A stretch of 39,191 nucleotides of DNA from Rhodopirellula europaea 6C (lineage in GTDB: Bacteria > Planctomycetota > Planctomycetia > Pirellulales > Pirellulaceae), in contig NZ_ANMO01000194.1 in the NCBI RefSeq assembly GCF_000338295.1, positions 1 through 39,191 of the forward strand, in the 5' to 3' direction. The translations under genes were made by a program, and so were the position numbers. A model generated the notes under the pieces. It was given only the letters and a program-made list of their open reading frames with translations. It was not told the DNA's origin and did not search any database. Positions 1-8,064 of this stretch are shown piece by piece; positions within the stretch are counted from its first letter, which is position 1, and the number at the start of each line of letters is the position of its first letter.

Positions 1-60
1 AGCAACAGCTCGCCGCTTTCAGGTGCGCTGGATATCGCCGACTTGCTGGCGGCTGAGTAA
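1..60 (+). CDS. Possible 3' end of a gene cut by the window edge
   Basis: Frame 1 is open for 19 codons from the window edge and closes with TAA at 58-60, immediately beside the stop codon of the convergent recombinase gene. The peptide end reads ...GALDIADLLAAE, with a codon make-up like a real gene. It is too short to identify and chance cannot be excluded. Confidence 0.3.
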   Translation, partial: SNSSPLSGALDIADLLAAE

Positions 61-609
61 CTAACCCTTCAAGTAAGCGTATAGCGTTGTTTTCGAAACG
101 CCCATCAGCTCGCAGATTTCACGCAGCGAGTGCTGCTTACTTACGTATAGCTGCTGCAGAAGCTTTTGTTTTTGTTCGCTGAGCTTTTTCGGTCTGCCGC
201 CGAGGCGGCCACGGACGCGAGCCGCTGAAAGCCCTGCTTTGGTCCGCTCGGAGATGATGTTTCGCTCGAACTCAGCGAGGGCGCCGACGATGTGAAAGAA
301 TAACTTTCCTCCTGGCGTGGTGGTGTCAATCGCTTCCGTGAGGCTCCGAAAGCCCACCCCAAGCGTCTCAAACTCCTCCACTAGGCTAATGAGGTGCTTG
401 AGGCTTCGGCCAAGCCGATCCAGCCGCCATACGACAACCACATCACCCGGCCTCAGCTGCTCACGTAGCTGCTCGATGCCAGAACGATCCTGCCTGGCTC
501 CACTCGCAACATCGACGATGACCCGTTCGCAGCCCGCCTTCTCCAACGCATCGCGTTGAAGGTCCAGGTTTTGATCATGAGTTGAGACTCGTGCGTATCC
601 AATCTGCAT
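61..609 (-). CDS. Small serine recombinase (resolvase/invertase family)
   Basis: A 182-residue site-specific DNA recombinase that would cut and rejoin DNA through a 5'-phosphoserine. The N-terminal catalytic domain starts with the family signature IGYARVSTHDQN (nucleophile Ser9). It continues with the VVVWRLDRLGRS block near residue 60 and the GKLFFHIVGALAEFERNIISERT block near residue 102. A GRPKKLS linker leads to a C-terminal helix-turn-helix (SLREICELMGVSKTTLYAYLK, residues about 160-181). Length is typical of Tn3 resolvases and DNA invertases, so it is a small serine recombinase and not a large serine integrase. It starts at an ATG and ends back-to-back with the partial frame at 1-60. 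It may resolve multimers of the element or be the remnant of a transposon. Its start faces a palindrome-rich gap (610-787) where its own sites may lie. Confidence 0.92.
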   Translation of the reverse strand: MQIGYARVSTHDQNLDLQRDALEKAGCERVIVDVASGARQDRSGIEQLREQLRPGDVVVVWRLDRLGRSLKHLISLVEEFETLGVGFRSLTEAIDTTTPGGKLFFHIVGALAEFERNIISERTKAGLSAARVRGRLGGRPKKLSEQKQKLLQQLYVSKQHSLREICELMGVSKTTLYAYLKG

Positions 610-688
610 GCTATGCGATTAGAAGTATTTCGCAATGAAGTCAAGAAACTCATTGAGAGGCGGTATTTCTTTTCCTTGATTTCTTGAC

Positions 689-704
689 CGAGTTACTGTA
701 CTCG
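689..704. repeat. Inverted repeat CGAGT-N6-ACTCG in the recombinase/WGR gap
   Basis: The arms CGAGT (689-693) and ACTCG (700-704) are perfect complements around a 6-base centre and are followed by TTTTT on the plus strand. It could be a small terminator for rightward transcripts, an operator, or part of a recombinase site. It lies 80 bases upstream of the recombinase start. Confidence 0.4.
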
Positions 705-752
705 TTTTTCAACGAAACCCTGACCGGCAAATCACGGTCTTAAACCAGTTCG

Positions 753-768
753 GAAAACGAACGTTTTC
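753..768. repeat. Palindrome GAAAACG-AA-CGTTTTC upstream of the WGR gene
   Basis: Seven-base perfect arms GAAAACG (753-759) and CGTTTTC (762-768) flank two bases. The dyad ends 19 bases before the WGR-gene ATG, a usual place for a dimeric repressor operator. No T-run follows, so a terminator is unlikely. Function is inferred from position only. Confidence 0.45.
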
Positions 769-787
769 TGTACCAATCAATAGCGAA

Positions 788-1138
788 ATGGAAAACCTGC
801 TATCTATCGCTTTCGAAGCTCACAACGATGAACGCAACCACCATCGAAGTTACCAGATGGATGTGGGCAAGGATTTGTTTGGCGATTGGACGCTGAAGAT
901 CTCCTACGGACGTTGCGGGCGAGGGAAGCAGGTGCAGTCAATTGCCGCGACCGATGAAAAGCAACTCAAACGCGTGTTGCGTGAACGTATCCTTCGGCGA
1001 ATGTCTTCCAGGCGGCGTATCGGCTGTGACTACCAGCTGGTCGATGTGGATTGCTCGGCTGAGCTTGCTCCGAGCGACTGGCTGCCAAGAGACCTCGAAG
1101 CGAACAGCGTTAGAGCATCCGACGCCTGCTCGGGTTGA
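788..1138 (+). CDS. Small stand-alone WGR-domain protein
   Basis: A 116-residue protein that matches the WGR fold over residues about 20-85. It has a tyrosine-containing lead-in (HHRSYQMDVGKDLFGDW), then LKISYGRCGRGKQVQ, where the family usually has WGRIG. A charged helix (DEKQLKRVLRERILRRMSSRRRIGCDYQLVDV) follows, as is usual in WGR domains. WGR domains occur in PARPs and in many short bacterial proteins, often on plasmids, and are thought to bind nucleic acid. The tryptophan of the motif is replaced by tyrosine here. The C-terminal 25 residues are non-conserved in appearance. The start is the first ATG, with no strong ribosome binding site. It sits between the recombinase and an exported protein of unknown role. 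Confidence 0.8.
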   Translation: MENLLSIAFEAHNDERNHHRSYQMDVGKDLFGDWTLKISYGRCGRGKQVQSIAATDEKQLKRVLRERILRRMSSRRRIGCDYQLVDVDCSAELAPSDWLPRDLEANSVRASDACSG

Positions 1139-1210
1139 TCCGACCGGAACCGTCGTACTGAACGCAAAGCGGGATCTCTGCGAGAACTATTAGATGGGAG
1201 ACGTGAGGCT

Positions 1211-1816
1211 ATGTTGATGTGGTGGAGGCGGCGTTTCTTCCGCACTTGCCGCGGAACAATTGCTTTGCTATCTAACGCGATACTCAAATCCAATCGAAAA
1301 TCCCTTGAAAGGGCGGTGTTTCTCGTGCGTTCAATGATGCTTGTATTCTGCTTTCTTCTACCAGTTCCGTGCGTGGTCGGCGAAGAGCTAATGCAGGGAT
1401 CTGCGTCTTCCGAACATGAAATAAACTCGGTCGAACATCTCGAGGCAATGCTGCAAAATAATAGGCGCTTGCAAGCAAGCACGATTGAGAAGATCCAAAA
1501 CATGAAGCACAATCGTTTGCCAGTGGACTTCTACAAACTGAGCTTTCGAACCACGGAGATTGGACTGGAAATTGCAATTCTTCATAAAAAACTGCAACGC
1601 CTAGATCAAACCAGAAAGACCGCCACCTCTGAGCGAGATGGAGGTCTTCGACTGGACTTCTTGAACGAAGAGCAGATGAGAATTGACTTGCAATCTAAGA
1701 AGATTGAGCAAAATCAAATTTACAAATTGCGAAAGTTGAATCGCATGCCGATACCGGGCGACCAAACAGAACGCCATCGGAACGATCGCAAGGTCGGCAC
1801 TCTGAAAATGATTTAA
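1211..1816 (+). CDS. Unknown protein, likely exported, coiled-coil rich
   Basis: Not recognised. The 201-residue frame has a basic N-terminus followed by a hydrophobic stretch (MLVFCFLLPVPCVVG, residues 43-57) that looks like a signal peptide, with possible cleavage before EEL. If so, the true start may be the ATG at 1334 instead of the ATG at 1211, which has a GGGAG ten bases upstream. The mature part is charged and predicted helical, with Leu/Ile spacing compatible with a coiled coil (VEHLEAMLQNNRRLQASTIEKIQ and later LNEEQMRIDLQSKKIEQ). It is convergent with the TrlF-like gene. It could be a small periplasmic protein of the element. Coding status is moderately sure, function unknown. Confidence 0.55.
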   Translation: MLMWWRRRFFRTCRGTIALLSNAILKSNRKSLERAVFLVRSMMLVFCFLLPVPCVVGEELMQGSASSEHEINSVEHLEAMLQNNRRLQASTIEKIQNMKHNRLPVDFYKLSFRTTEIGLEIAILHKKLQRLDQTRKTATSERDGGLRLDFLNEEQMRIDLQSKKIEQNQIYKLRKLNRMPIPGDQTERHRNDRKVGTLKMI

Positions 1817-1898
1817 GCCGTTTCTTAACCAAATGGCAACTATTGCGTGATAGGGGTGAGATCACATGCAGCCACCAATAGTTTAGAAAAAGCTGTTT

Positions 1899-4586
1899 TC
1901 ATCGGCGATATCGTTGCCCACGTCTTTTGAAGGCTTTTTCTCCGCCTTCCAGGGAGAGCAACTCTTGCCGCCTATCGACGTTCTCGATCGTTGTGCTACT
2001 GAATGTTGTGGCATTGCAATCATCGCAGTTGAGAACGTGGATCAATTCTGAGTCACCATTGACCACGAAATTTGCGTTATGAGTCGCGAAAATAATCTGG
2101 CGGTTCGGCTTAACTGACTTAATTAGCTCAACAAGATAGCGAGCAATGAGTGAGCTATCGAGATGCGCCTCTGGCTCATCAATAACGATAGGAGTGTTGC
2201 CCAGCAGAAGAAGCACGACTACGGCGGCTGTGCATCGCTGGCCGAAAGATGTGCTGTCAAGCGGCTTCCCGTCATAAAAAACGTCGATCCGCCGGTGTTT
2301 CGCAATGTCTAGCTTCTGAAACTCGATTTCGAGTTGCAGCAGGTTGTAATTGTGGTCGGACGAAAAATAGTCCCTTAGACGCTTTGTCACCTTGTTGTTA
2401 GTATTCAACTTTTCGAGGATCTCGGTTTGTTCTGGAAGATCAACCAGGTCTATTCCGTCGAGAGCGTTGGCGATGTGGCCCTCTCGCGTTTTCTGCTCCA
2501 GGTTGCCAGCAATCGTGCTGATGATGTCATCCCGCAAAGACGCAGCGTCATACGAATATCGCAGATCGATCTGCTTAACCTGTTCGCTCACATCTCGCAG
2601 TTGCTCGCTAATCGGCTTCAGTAACTCAGTTACGCAACTCTCGTATTTTTCAAGCAAGCTGGGTTGGAACTCGAATTCAGCAATACGTTCCCTCAACGTG
2701 TTAATACTACGCTCAAGATCAGGCATCGCTGACTTGGCATTAGCTATGGCCTCATTCGCCTTTCCGACATCAGAGAGATTTTCGTCTGACAGACCCCGAT
2801 CTTGCAGATAGGCTTTGATTTTCTCTCTGGCTTCCAGGATTTCACTTTCGAGCGCGACTATCCTCGCATCAGCAGTATCGGTTGTGGGGGCGTTAACCTC
2901 TTTTGCCTCCTTCAATTTTTCCATGATCGCAATGAATCTTGCATGGAATGCATTCGGTTGACCTGGAGGCTCCTGGTCAAACTGGTCCAATAAATGCGAG
3001 ACGCTACCAACCAGATCGGCAAGCAGATTTCGCCATTGGATTAGGCCCTGCTTCTCTTCGGTGAGCTCTGCCAAATTTTGATTGAGCTTTTGGTAAATTT
3101 CACTTTGGAACGAATTGACAATTGCCGTGTTCGATCGAAGACTTTCTGTCGCCACTCCATGCTGCGTTCTAACAAGCTGCAGTTCTTTTCTGTAATCGAT
3201 TTGCTGCCGCACTAGAGCAGCGAAAGAATCTAGTTCTTCTTCCGCGTTTTTTAAAGCGTTTTGGGAATCCAGCTTTTCGATCCGAACAAAAATGGCGGGG
3301 GTAAACCGACTTGGATCTGTAGCGAAACGCTCGATTTGATTTTGAGGAAGAAACTCGATTGCTGACAAGGGTATGGTGGAATCGATGGATACACACTGAG
3401 CAACATCTACCGGCCCATCTGATGAGACTAGATCATTGCGTTTAAAGAATTCATTGTCGCTTGGGAATGCTCGTTCATGCAACAGATTCAGCAGGGTGCT
3501 TTTTCCGGAGCCACGACCACCGATAAGGCATGTGAAGTAGGGGCTGAATGCAACTTGGTGACTACCCCGGAAGCAAAAAACGTCTTCGTGCTCCTTGCCT
3601 TTGAGACGTGTATCCTCGGGGAAATCTAGCCTCGCATTTTCAATGCGGTATGGCGGACTCAAGGGTTGATTGTCCGAGATGACTACACGAGTATCAAACT
3701 CGATAATGGCCTGCCGCAAACCCTCGAATGTCGGATCGGATTTGATCCATGTTCGAAAATTTCCAATTCTATCTTTGTTCGTAGAGCTGCTGAATGCGTG
3801 AGCATCACTACAATCAAGCAATCGGTCGTTTACGCCCGCTTCACGAAGCTTCACCCTGGCGCGATCATAGTGTGCGACAGATTCGGAAGAGGTGAATACA
3901 AGATCCACATCGTTAATCAGGTGCTTCTTTTCTGCAGCTGAAGCTCCGTTCCATCTAATATCTGCCCATTCACCTTTGCCGACGGCAGTTATTGTTTTCC
4001 CCTCAAAGCAATGTCTCTGAAGCCCTTCTTGCACACACTGCATCGTAACCGTGAGATTATTGAATCCGACCGTTATTGGAGATGGGTTGCCTTGTATTTT
4101 ATCGCTTGGAGTTGATGCAATGATCCTTTCCCCCAGCTCCACTAAGCTCTCACGGGTTGGAACGGCATTCCAGTGGATTGGAGATCCAAGGTGCTCAGGG
4201 CTCAAGGAATAGCCTCGAGCCAAACCTGAGAGAAACTGCGCTTCAATGTCGTCAGCAGTAACTTCCGGAGAAAAGAGCACATGGAAGTTTACGCGGCTCA
4301 GCTTGCTATCCGATCCTCCAAACTTATCTAGTCTAAGTTCGACTACAGGAAGCACCATGTCGATATTCGCTAGGCGTCCTCTTTTTCGCTCCTCTAAGAC
4401 TCGTCTATAGCCATCGAGAAAGATATAGTCGTTGATGCCGATCACGCTCACTTCTTGCGGCAAACCCTCGATGTCCTTTAGCCACTGCTCCCAGCCATCT
4501 TTGCCCCCGTATCCCTGCACAAGCGAGGCAGGAGTGTGTACATGCAAATCCCACTTCTTCCAAGTCGAGCCCCTTTGATCGAACAA
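1899..4586 (-). CDS. TrlF-like protein: PHP phosphoesterase domain plus SMC/RecN-like ATPase
   Basis: An 895-residue two-module protein. The N-terminus holds PHP metal-dependent phosphoesterase motifs (WDLHVHTPAS at residues 12-21; LLDCSDAHAF near 256-265). An ABC/SMC-type ATPase follows, with Walker A GGRGSGKST near residue 356 and a long central coiled-coil region of roughly 400 residues. Walker B is IVIDEPEAHLDSS near 799, followed by the switch histidine in IIFATHNANF. This matches the family annotated as TrlF AAA-like ATPases. Such SMC-like ATPases joined to hydrolases are common in phage-defence islands. A nuclease or nucleotide-cleaving role of the PHP part is inference. It starts at TTG, supported by GAGGAG seven bases upstream. 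It lies 27 bases behind the restriction endonuclease gene in the same direction, so it is probably co-transcribed with the R-M pair. Confidence 0.92.
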   Translation of the reverse strand: MFDQRGSTWKKWDLHVHTPASLVQGYGGKDGWEQWLKDIEGLPQEVSVIGINDYIFLDGYRRVLEERKRGRLANIDMVLPVVELRLDKFGGSDSKLSRVNFHVLFSPEVTADDIEAQFLSGLARGYSLSPEHLGSPIHWNAVPTRESLVELGERIIASTPSDKIQGNPSPITVGFNNLTVTMQCVQEGLQRHCFEGKTITAVGKGEWADIRWNGASAAEKKHLINDVDLVFTSSESVAHYDRARVKLREAGVNDRLLDCSDAHAFSSSTNKDRIGNFRTWIKSDPTFEGLRQAIIEFDTRVVISDNQPLSPPYRIENARLDFPEDTRLKGKEHEDVFCFRGSHQVAFSPYFTCLIGGRGSGKSTLLNLLHERAFPSDNEFFKRNDLVSSDGPVDVAQCVSIDSTIPLSAIEFLPQNQIERFATDPSRFTPAIFVRIEKLDSQNALKNAEEELDSFAALVRQQIDYRKELQLVRTQHGVATESLRSNTAIVNSFQSEIYQKLNQNLAELTEEKQGLIQWRNLLADLVGSVSHLLDQFDQEPPGQPNAFHARFIAIMEKLKEAKEVNAPTTDTADARIVALESEILEAREKIKAYLQDRGLSDENLSDVGKANEAIANAKSAMPDLERSINTLRERIAEFEFQPSLLEKYESCVTELLKPISEQLRDVSEQVKQIDLRYSYDAASLRDDIISTIAGNLEQKTREGHIANALDGIDLVDLPEQTEILEKLNTNNKVTKRLRDYFSSDHNYNLLQLEIEFQKLDIAKHRRIDVFYDGKPLDSTSFGQRCTAAVVVLLLLGNTPIVIDEPEAHLDSSLIARYLVELIKSVKPNRQIIFATHNANFVVNGDSELIHVLNCDDCNATTFSSTTIENVDRRQELLSLEGGEKAFKRRGQRYRR

Positions 4587-4593
4587 CTACAAT

Positions 4594-4599
4594 CTCCTC
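4594..4599 (-). promoter_or_regulatory. Strong Shine-Dalgarno deciding a TTG start
   Basis: GAGGAG on the minus strand lies seven bases before TTG at 4586-4584, the only initiation codon placed to use it. The start of the TrlF-like protein is therefore read as TTG. The WKKWDLHVHT motif begins only a few residues downstream. Confidence 0.7.
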
Positions 4600-4613
4600 A
4601 ATAAGTTCACTAG

Positions 4614-5345
4614 TTAGGTGGTTTCTGCCGCGACCCTGCCAGCAAGTTGCGAGACAAAGGTTTTCAGGCCTGTCATGGCATCAATTTCACAGTAGCAGCC
4701 GTCATCGACATTGGCTCTCGCTGTGAGCATAAATGCGGCAGCATCGTACAAATCTTCCTGCATTAGCTTCTTGCATAGTTGATGATACCGCTCAGCATAT
4801 GATGCCCCGTTGAATTCACTGAAGGTTGGGAAATGAGGCGAACGATCGGTAACAGGTCGCCGGGATTTTTCGCAGTCCTCGAGCAGCATCATCCAGCCTA
4901 CAAACGGCTTTGGCTGATCCCCAAAAGCTCCTTCGCGGAAAGCTGTGTTCAGATCGAGAGCTGTGCCGATTGCTTCTTCCGCTCGATTATTGAAGTTGTT
5001 GCCGAATGATGGCCCGACCTGGCTTTTGAACTCAACCGCAACGATTAAATGCCCTTCATGAATAACAAGCAAGTCCCAGCTTTTCGTCGGGCGGAAGAAA
5101 CCTGGCAGCGTCAGCACTCGCTTGCGCAGTTGGATTGACTCCACTGGAAGTCCGTTACTGGTGATCACGTCGCAGATCAGTTGAACAAAACCGTCCATGT
5201 TTTTGCCGCCTGTGACGCCTGCTCGTTCGCCCTGGTCAAGCTTCCCAGATTTTTTTTGCTTGCTTACCGCGTCCAGTCGGTTTTGCCAGAAATGCTGAAT
5301 AGCAATTTTGGCGTTATTTTCAAAGTCTCCAAGACTCAGGCTCAT
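4614..5345 (-). CDS. Type II restriction endonuclease, XhoI/PaeR7I family
   Basis: A 243-residue endonuclease, almost exactly the length of PaeR7I-type enzymes. The catalytic PD-(D/E)XK core is visible as SWDLLVI (Asp near 91), then AVEFKSQ (Glu105, Lys107), followed by the family block [17 protein letters not shown]. Related enzymes cut the palindrome CTCGAG. The same specificity is predicted here but not shown. The start is the ATG at 5345, whose bases overlap the methyltransferase stop as ATGA, so translation of the toxic nuclease is coupled to its methylase. An in-frame start 69 bases upstream would place it deep inside the methylase gene and is less likely. The TrlF-like gene follows after 27 bases. 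Confidence 0.92.
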   Translation of the reverse strand: MSLSLGDFENNAKIAIQHFWQNRLDAVSKQKKSGKLDQGERAGVTGGKNMDGFVQLICDVITSNGLPVESIQLRKRVLTLPGFFRPTKSWDLLVIHEGHLIVAVEFKSQVGPSFGNNFNNRAEEAIGTALDLNTAFREGAFGDQPKPFVGWMMLLEDCEKSRRPVTDRSPHFPTFSEFNGASYAERYHQLCKKLMQEDLYDAAAFMLTARANVDDGCYCEIDAMTGLKTFVSQLAGRVAAETT

Positions 5346-7063
5346 GCGATCACCTCCGCGACATGGCCCCGCAGAACCGTACGCTGTTTGTTGCTTAGTT
5401 GATAAATTTGACAAGTGAGCTCAAAACAACTGTCTGTATCGTCGCGTTCAGCAGCATCTTGCAGACTTGCGCGAACGCTTGCCTCTAAGCTTGCCCAGGA
5501 GGGAAGGCATATGCGTCTGAGGTTTTGAGCCTGAAATCGAAAGTACCCGCCCCGCATCTTGGTTGAATAACTGGAGACAAACAGATGCGCTATGCCTGAA
5601 AGCAGGACCGCCCTTAGCGCGTCAATGCTCCAATCGCCAGCGGTGACATAGTAAAGATTGTGATGCGGGTAAAGCTCCCCTTTCTCGGCAACGATATTCG
5701 CTCCTCCCTTGATGTCGGGAATTAATAACTTAGGAGTGGTGGTAAGCGCCGGGTGAATACGGTCGATTGTCCGATACCAATTGGCGGGGTATTTCTTCGC
5801 GACATGACGACCGCACAACTGTTCTTTGTGCTCGTCGAGATACGCAGCTAATCCCGGATACTGTCCTAGATCAACCAATTTGCCGTTCTCTGCAAATGGG
5901 TTGACCACACCTAGTCCGCTCCACTCGACCTTGCCGCTGGCAATGTCTTTTGTTGTTGCCAATGGAAGCTTTCGATCCTCTTCCACAGCAAGCGATTGGT
6001 AGGGAGCAATAAAAACCCGGTCCGCTCCGGTGGCAACGCCGATGCCAACCTTGCAGCCGACTTCCTCGATCAGGGCAAACTTCTCCTCAATATCCCTGAG
6101 TAGCCGCGTGCTGTCACACCCTGTGACTATCCAAGGCGACTTGCCCTTCGCAAGACCGTCTATCCTAATGATTGAATCAGCAGGAGCATTGCTTGTGCTG
6201 CCGAGAGAGCCAGCAAGTGTCGACAGTGAATCCCTATTGATTGCCGGATCGGAAGCAATCGCAGTCACTCCAGCGCTGCCACGCCTTATCACGGTGATAG
6301 CCGGGTACGCAATGACTTCGGATTCAAAAGCTTGCGTATTCGACATGTCCACAAAGGATTCAATGTGAAAATCCTTAGCTACCTTCTCTCGCAAGGGGCC
6401 TCCATAGCGGTTCTTTGTCCATCGATCGGCGCAGATGAACCCAAGCCGTCCTTCATCAGAAAGCAAATCAAGCGAACGCTCGATAAACGGAATGTAAATA
6501 TCCGCACGGTCATACATAGTTGGGTAACGCTGGCGGTACTCTCGCATCAGCGGAGCAGGCACTCGCTCGATGCGAAGGTAGGGCGGGTTACCTGCTACGA
6601 AATCAAATTGCCCCTCAAAGGGTTCGAGCAGAAAGTCACCATTGATCAGCCATTTCTCTAGAAGACTTTCAGCCTCGGTGGACGAGAAATCTGCATCGCG
6701 TAGCTTTTGGACCAACTTGCGGCGAGTCACATGAAAAGATTCAGTATGAAGCTCAACAGCTCGCAGTGAATCGTTGAGCTGTGACGGATCGCCGCTTCCA
6801 AAGGCTCTCCACGATTCAATCAGACGATCAACGATCAGCAGCAAAAAACTACCATGACCGAATGAAGGCTCGAGCATTCTGAGCGAATGGAGTGGCTTAC
6901 TGGATTTATAGCCAACTAAATCCAAGATGAAATGCACGACGTCCGGCTTGGTAAAGATGGCACCCCTTGCTTCTGTGTCAGCGCCCGAGAGCTCTTCTAT
7001 CGCAGCTTCGACATCACTCATTCCGGGGAATGTTGGTTGGCTTAAGGCAGCTTGGCGGGCCAT
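5342..7063 (-). CDS. N6-adenine DNA methyltransferase of the XhoI/PaeR7I-type R-M system
   Basis: A 573-residue gamma-type adenine methyltransferase that would protect host DNA from the linked endonuclease. The SAM-binding motif I reads [11 protein letters not shown] near residues 64-74. The catalytic motif IV is NPPYLRIE near 159-166, as in Eco57I/XhoI-type enzymes. The C-terminal half fits a target-recognition region ([20 protein letters not shown] near residue 515). The ATG at 7063 is preferred because GGAG lies five bases upstream. A GTG two codons earlier is possible. It is the first gene of a minus-strand unit with the endonuclease and the TrlF-like ATPase. The 111-bp gap upstream probably holds the promoter, but I could not identify a convincing one. 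Confidence 0.93.
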   Translation of the reverse strand: MARQAALSQPTFPGMSDVEAAIEELSGADTEARGAIFTKPDVVHFILDLVGYKSSKPLHSLRMLEPSFGHGSFLLLIVDRLIESWRAFGSGDPSQLNDSLRAVELHTESFHVTRRKLVQKLRDADFSSTEAESLLEKWLINGDFLLEPFEGQFDFVAGNPPYLRIERVPAPLMREYRQRYPTMYDRADIYIPFIERSLDLLSDEGRLGFICADRWTKNRYGGPLREKVAKDFHIESFVDMSNTQAFESEVIAYPAITVIRRGSAGVTAIASDPAINRDSLSTLAGSLGSTSNAPADSIIRIDGLAKGKSPWIVTGCDSTRLLRDIEEKFALIEEVGCKVGIGVATGADRVFIAPYQSLAVEEDRKLPLATTKDIASGKVEWSGLGVVNPFAENGKLVDLGQYPGLAAYLDEHKEQLCGRHVAKKYPANWYRTIDRIHPALTTTPKLLIPDIKGGANIVAEKGELYPHHNLYYVTAGDWSIDALRAVLLSGIAHLFVSSYSTKMRGGYFRFQAQNLRRICLPSWASLEASVRASLQDAAERDDTDSCFELTCQIYQLSNKQRTVLRGHVAEVIA

Positions 7064-7174
7064 TTCCACTCCATTGGTTAAATACTCAATCGCTCTCCAG
7101 CGAAACTAGCGCAGCGGACATGCGATGTACACACAAATTGAAGCGAAGAGTCTACCTGACGCCCTGGCCATCAA

Positions 7175-7522
7175 CTAGGCAGGAGCGTTGGCAAACGAAC
7201 CGCCGTTGAACAGATCCAACCGGGAATCGGCAAGAAAATTCAGGAAATCATCCACTGATTGCTCCTGCGGCCAGATGCCGGCGGGGCTTGGTTGGCTAGC
7301 ATCGAAGGGAGCCACGTTTTGCCGCTGGGCAAGTAGCTCAATGTAAACTCGCTCAGGCATTGCCTCGATTGCTTCCACGCCATTGCTTGCTTGGCTCGCC
7401 GCTTGCTGATTGGCGAGCAGCTCAAGAGCTCGCAGCAATGCCGTTTCCATGTTGGGAAATGCTCCGCTCGCCACGAGACCATCTAGCATGCTCTCGCATT
7501 CCTGGGGTATGTCGATGGTCAT
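7175..7522 (-). CDS. Ribbon-helix-helix-like small protein (ParD/CopG type)
   Basis: A 115-residue protein whose first 45 residues resemble an RHH DNA-binding domain: an N-terminal beta strand (MTIDIPQE), then ECESMLDGLVASGAF, then NMETALLRALELLA, the pattern of ParD-like antitoxins. The tail is acidic and Gln/Ala-rich and carries no recognised domain. The ATG at 7522 is chosen because GGGAGG stands eight bases upstream and because the RHH strand begins there. A longer in-frame extension of 24 Cys-containing residues looks non-coding. No toxin gene is adjacent, so it may be an autoregulator or accessory factor of the mobilization genes. The fold is inferred from sequence pattern only. Confidence 0.6.
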   Translation of the reverse strand: MTIDIPQECESMLDGLVASGAFPNMETALLRALELLANQQAASQASNGVEAIEAMPERVYIELLAQRQNVAPFDASQPSPAGIWPQEQSVDDFLNFLADSRLDLFNGGSFANAPA

Positions 7523-7612
7523 TGCGGCCGCCTCCCTTGTTTCTCGCTGCATTCTCTGAATGCAATCATCGCACGAACCATTCGTGTTGGTCAATGAATT
7601 TGAAGTGGCTCG

Positions 7613-8062
7613 CTACGGGGTTTCCTCCATCATCCGCTTGAAATCCGGGCTTTTCTCGCGTTTTTGCTCGATGAGCAGTTCGGTCACAACCGGCTCGTCA
7701 TCGGGAATCAACGCGGCGGTCGATCGATCGGCCTCGACAATGAACACCACTCGCTGCATGACCAATTTCTCGTAGCTGCTTGCCAGGCCGCGCCCACGCA
7801 CCAAAACCACGTGGTCGCTAAACTCGATTGTTATTCCTAATGAGGGATTGAATTTCACTCCGTAGAGATGCGAATAGCTGATGGCGTGGTGATCGCCTCG
7901 GCAGCTGATGAAGTTGATCATCGGCTCGCCGCCCCAGGCTTTGCGGCTGATGCCGAAGGCTAAATACTTCGATTGCTCAACGTAGCTATCGACCTCGGGT
8001 AGCTGAGGACCATTGCTGAGCCCAAAACGATCCAGCAAAGAGGCGGATTGATCTTCCGACAT
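7613..8062 (-). CDS. Unknown relaxase-linked protein
   Basis: Not recognised. A 149-residue soluble protein starting MSEDQSASLLDRFGLS, with alternating hydrophobic strands in the middle (HAISYSHLYGVKFNP, LGITIEFSDHVVLVRGRGL, MQRVVFIVEAD) that suggest a beta-rich fold. The C-terminus is charged and helical. The ATG at 8062 lies two bases after the relaxase stop codon. A start 45 bases upstream, inside the relaxase gene, has no better ribosome binding site. Tight spacing behind the relaxase argues for a role in mobilization, for instance as a relaxosome accessory, but that is guilt by association. Confidence 0.65.
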   Translation of the reverse strand: MSEDQSASLLDRFGLSNGPQLPEVDSYVEQSKYLAFGISRKAWGGEPMINFISCRGDHHAISYSHLYGVKFNPSLGITIEFSDHVVLVRGRGLASSYEKLVMQRVVFIVEADRSTAALIPDDEPVVTELLIEQKREKSPDFKRMMEETP

Positions 8063-8064
8063 GT

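Noticed and set aside
61-609. The small serine recombinase as the integrase for the tRNA site
   Set aside because: It lacks the large C-terminal region of serine integrases. tRNA 3'-end targeting is typical of tyrosine integrases, none of which is in the window.
7175-7522. Complete toxin-antitoxin module around the RHH protein
   Set aside because: No ParE/RelE/PIN-type toxin frame lies on either side. The neighbour at 7613-8062 does not resemble a toxin family.
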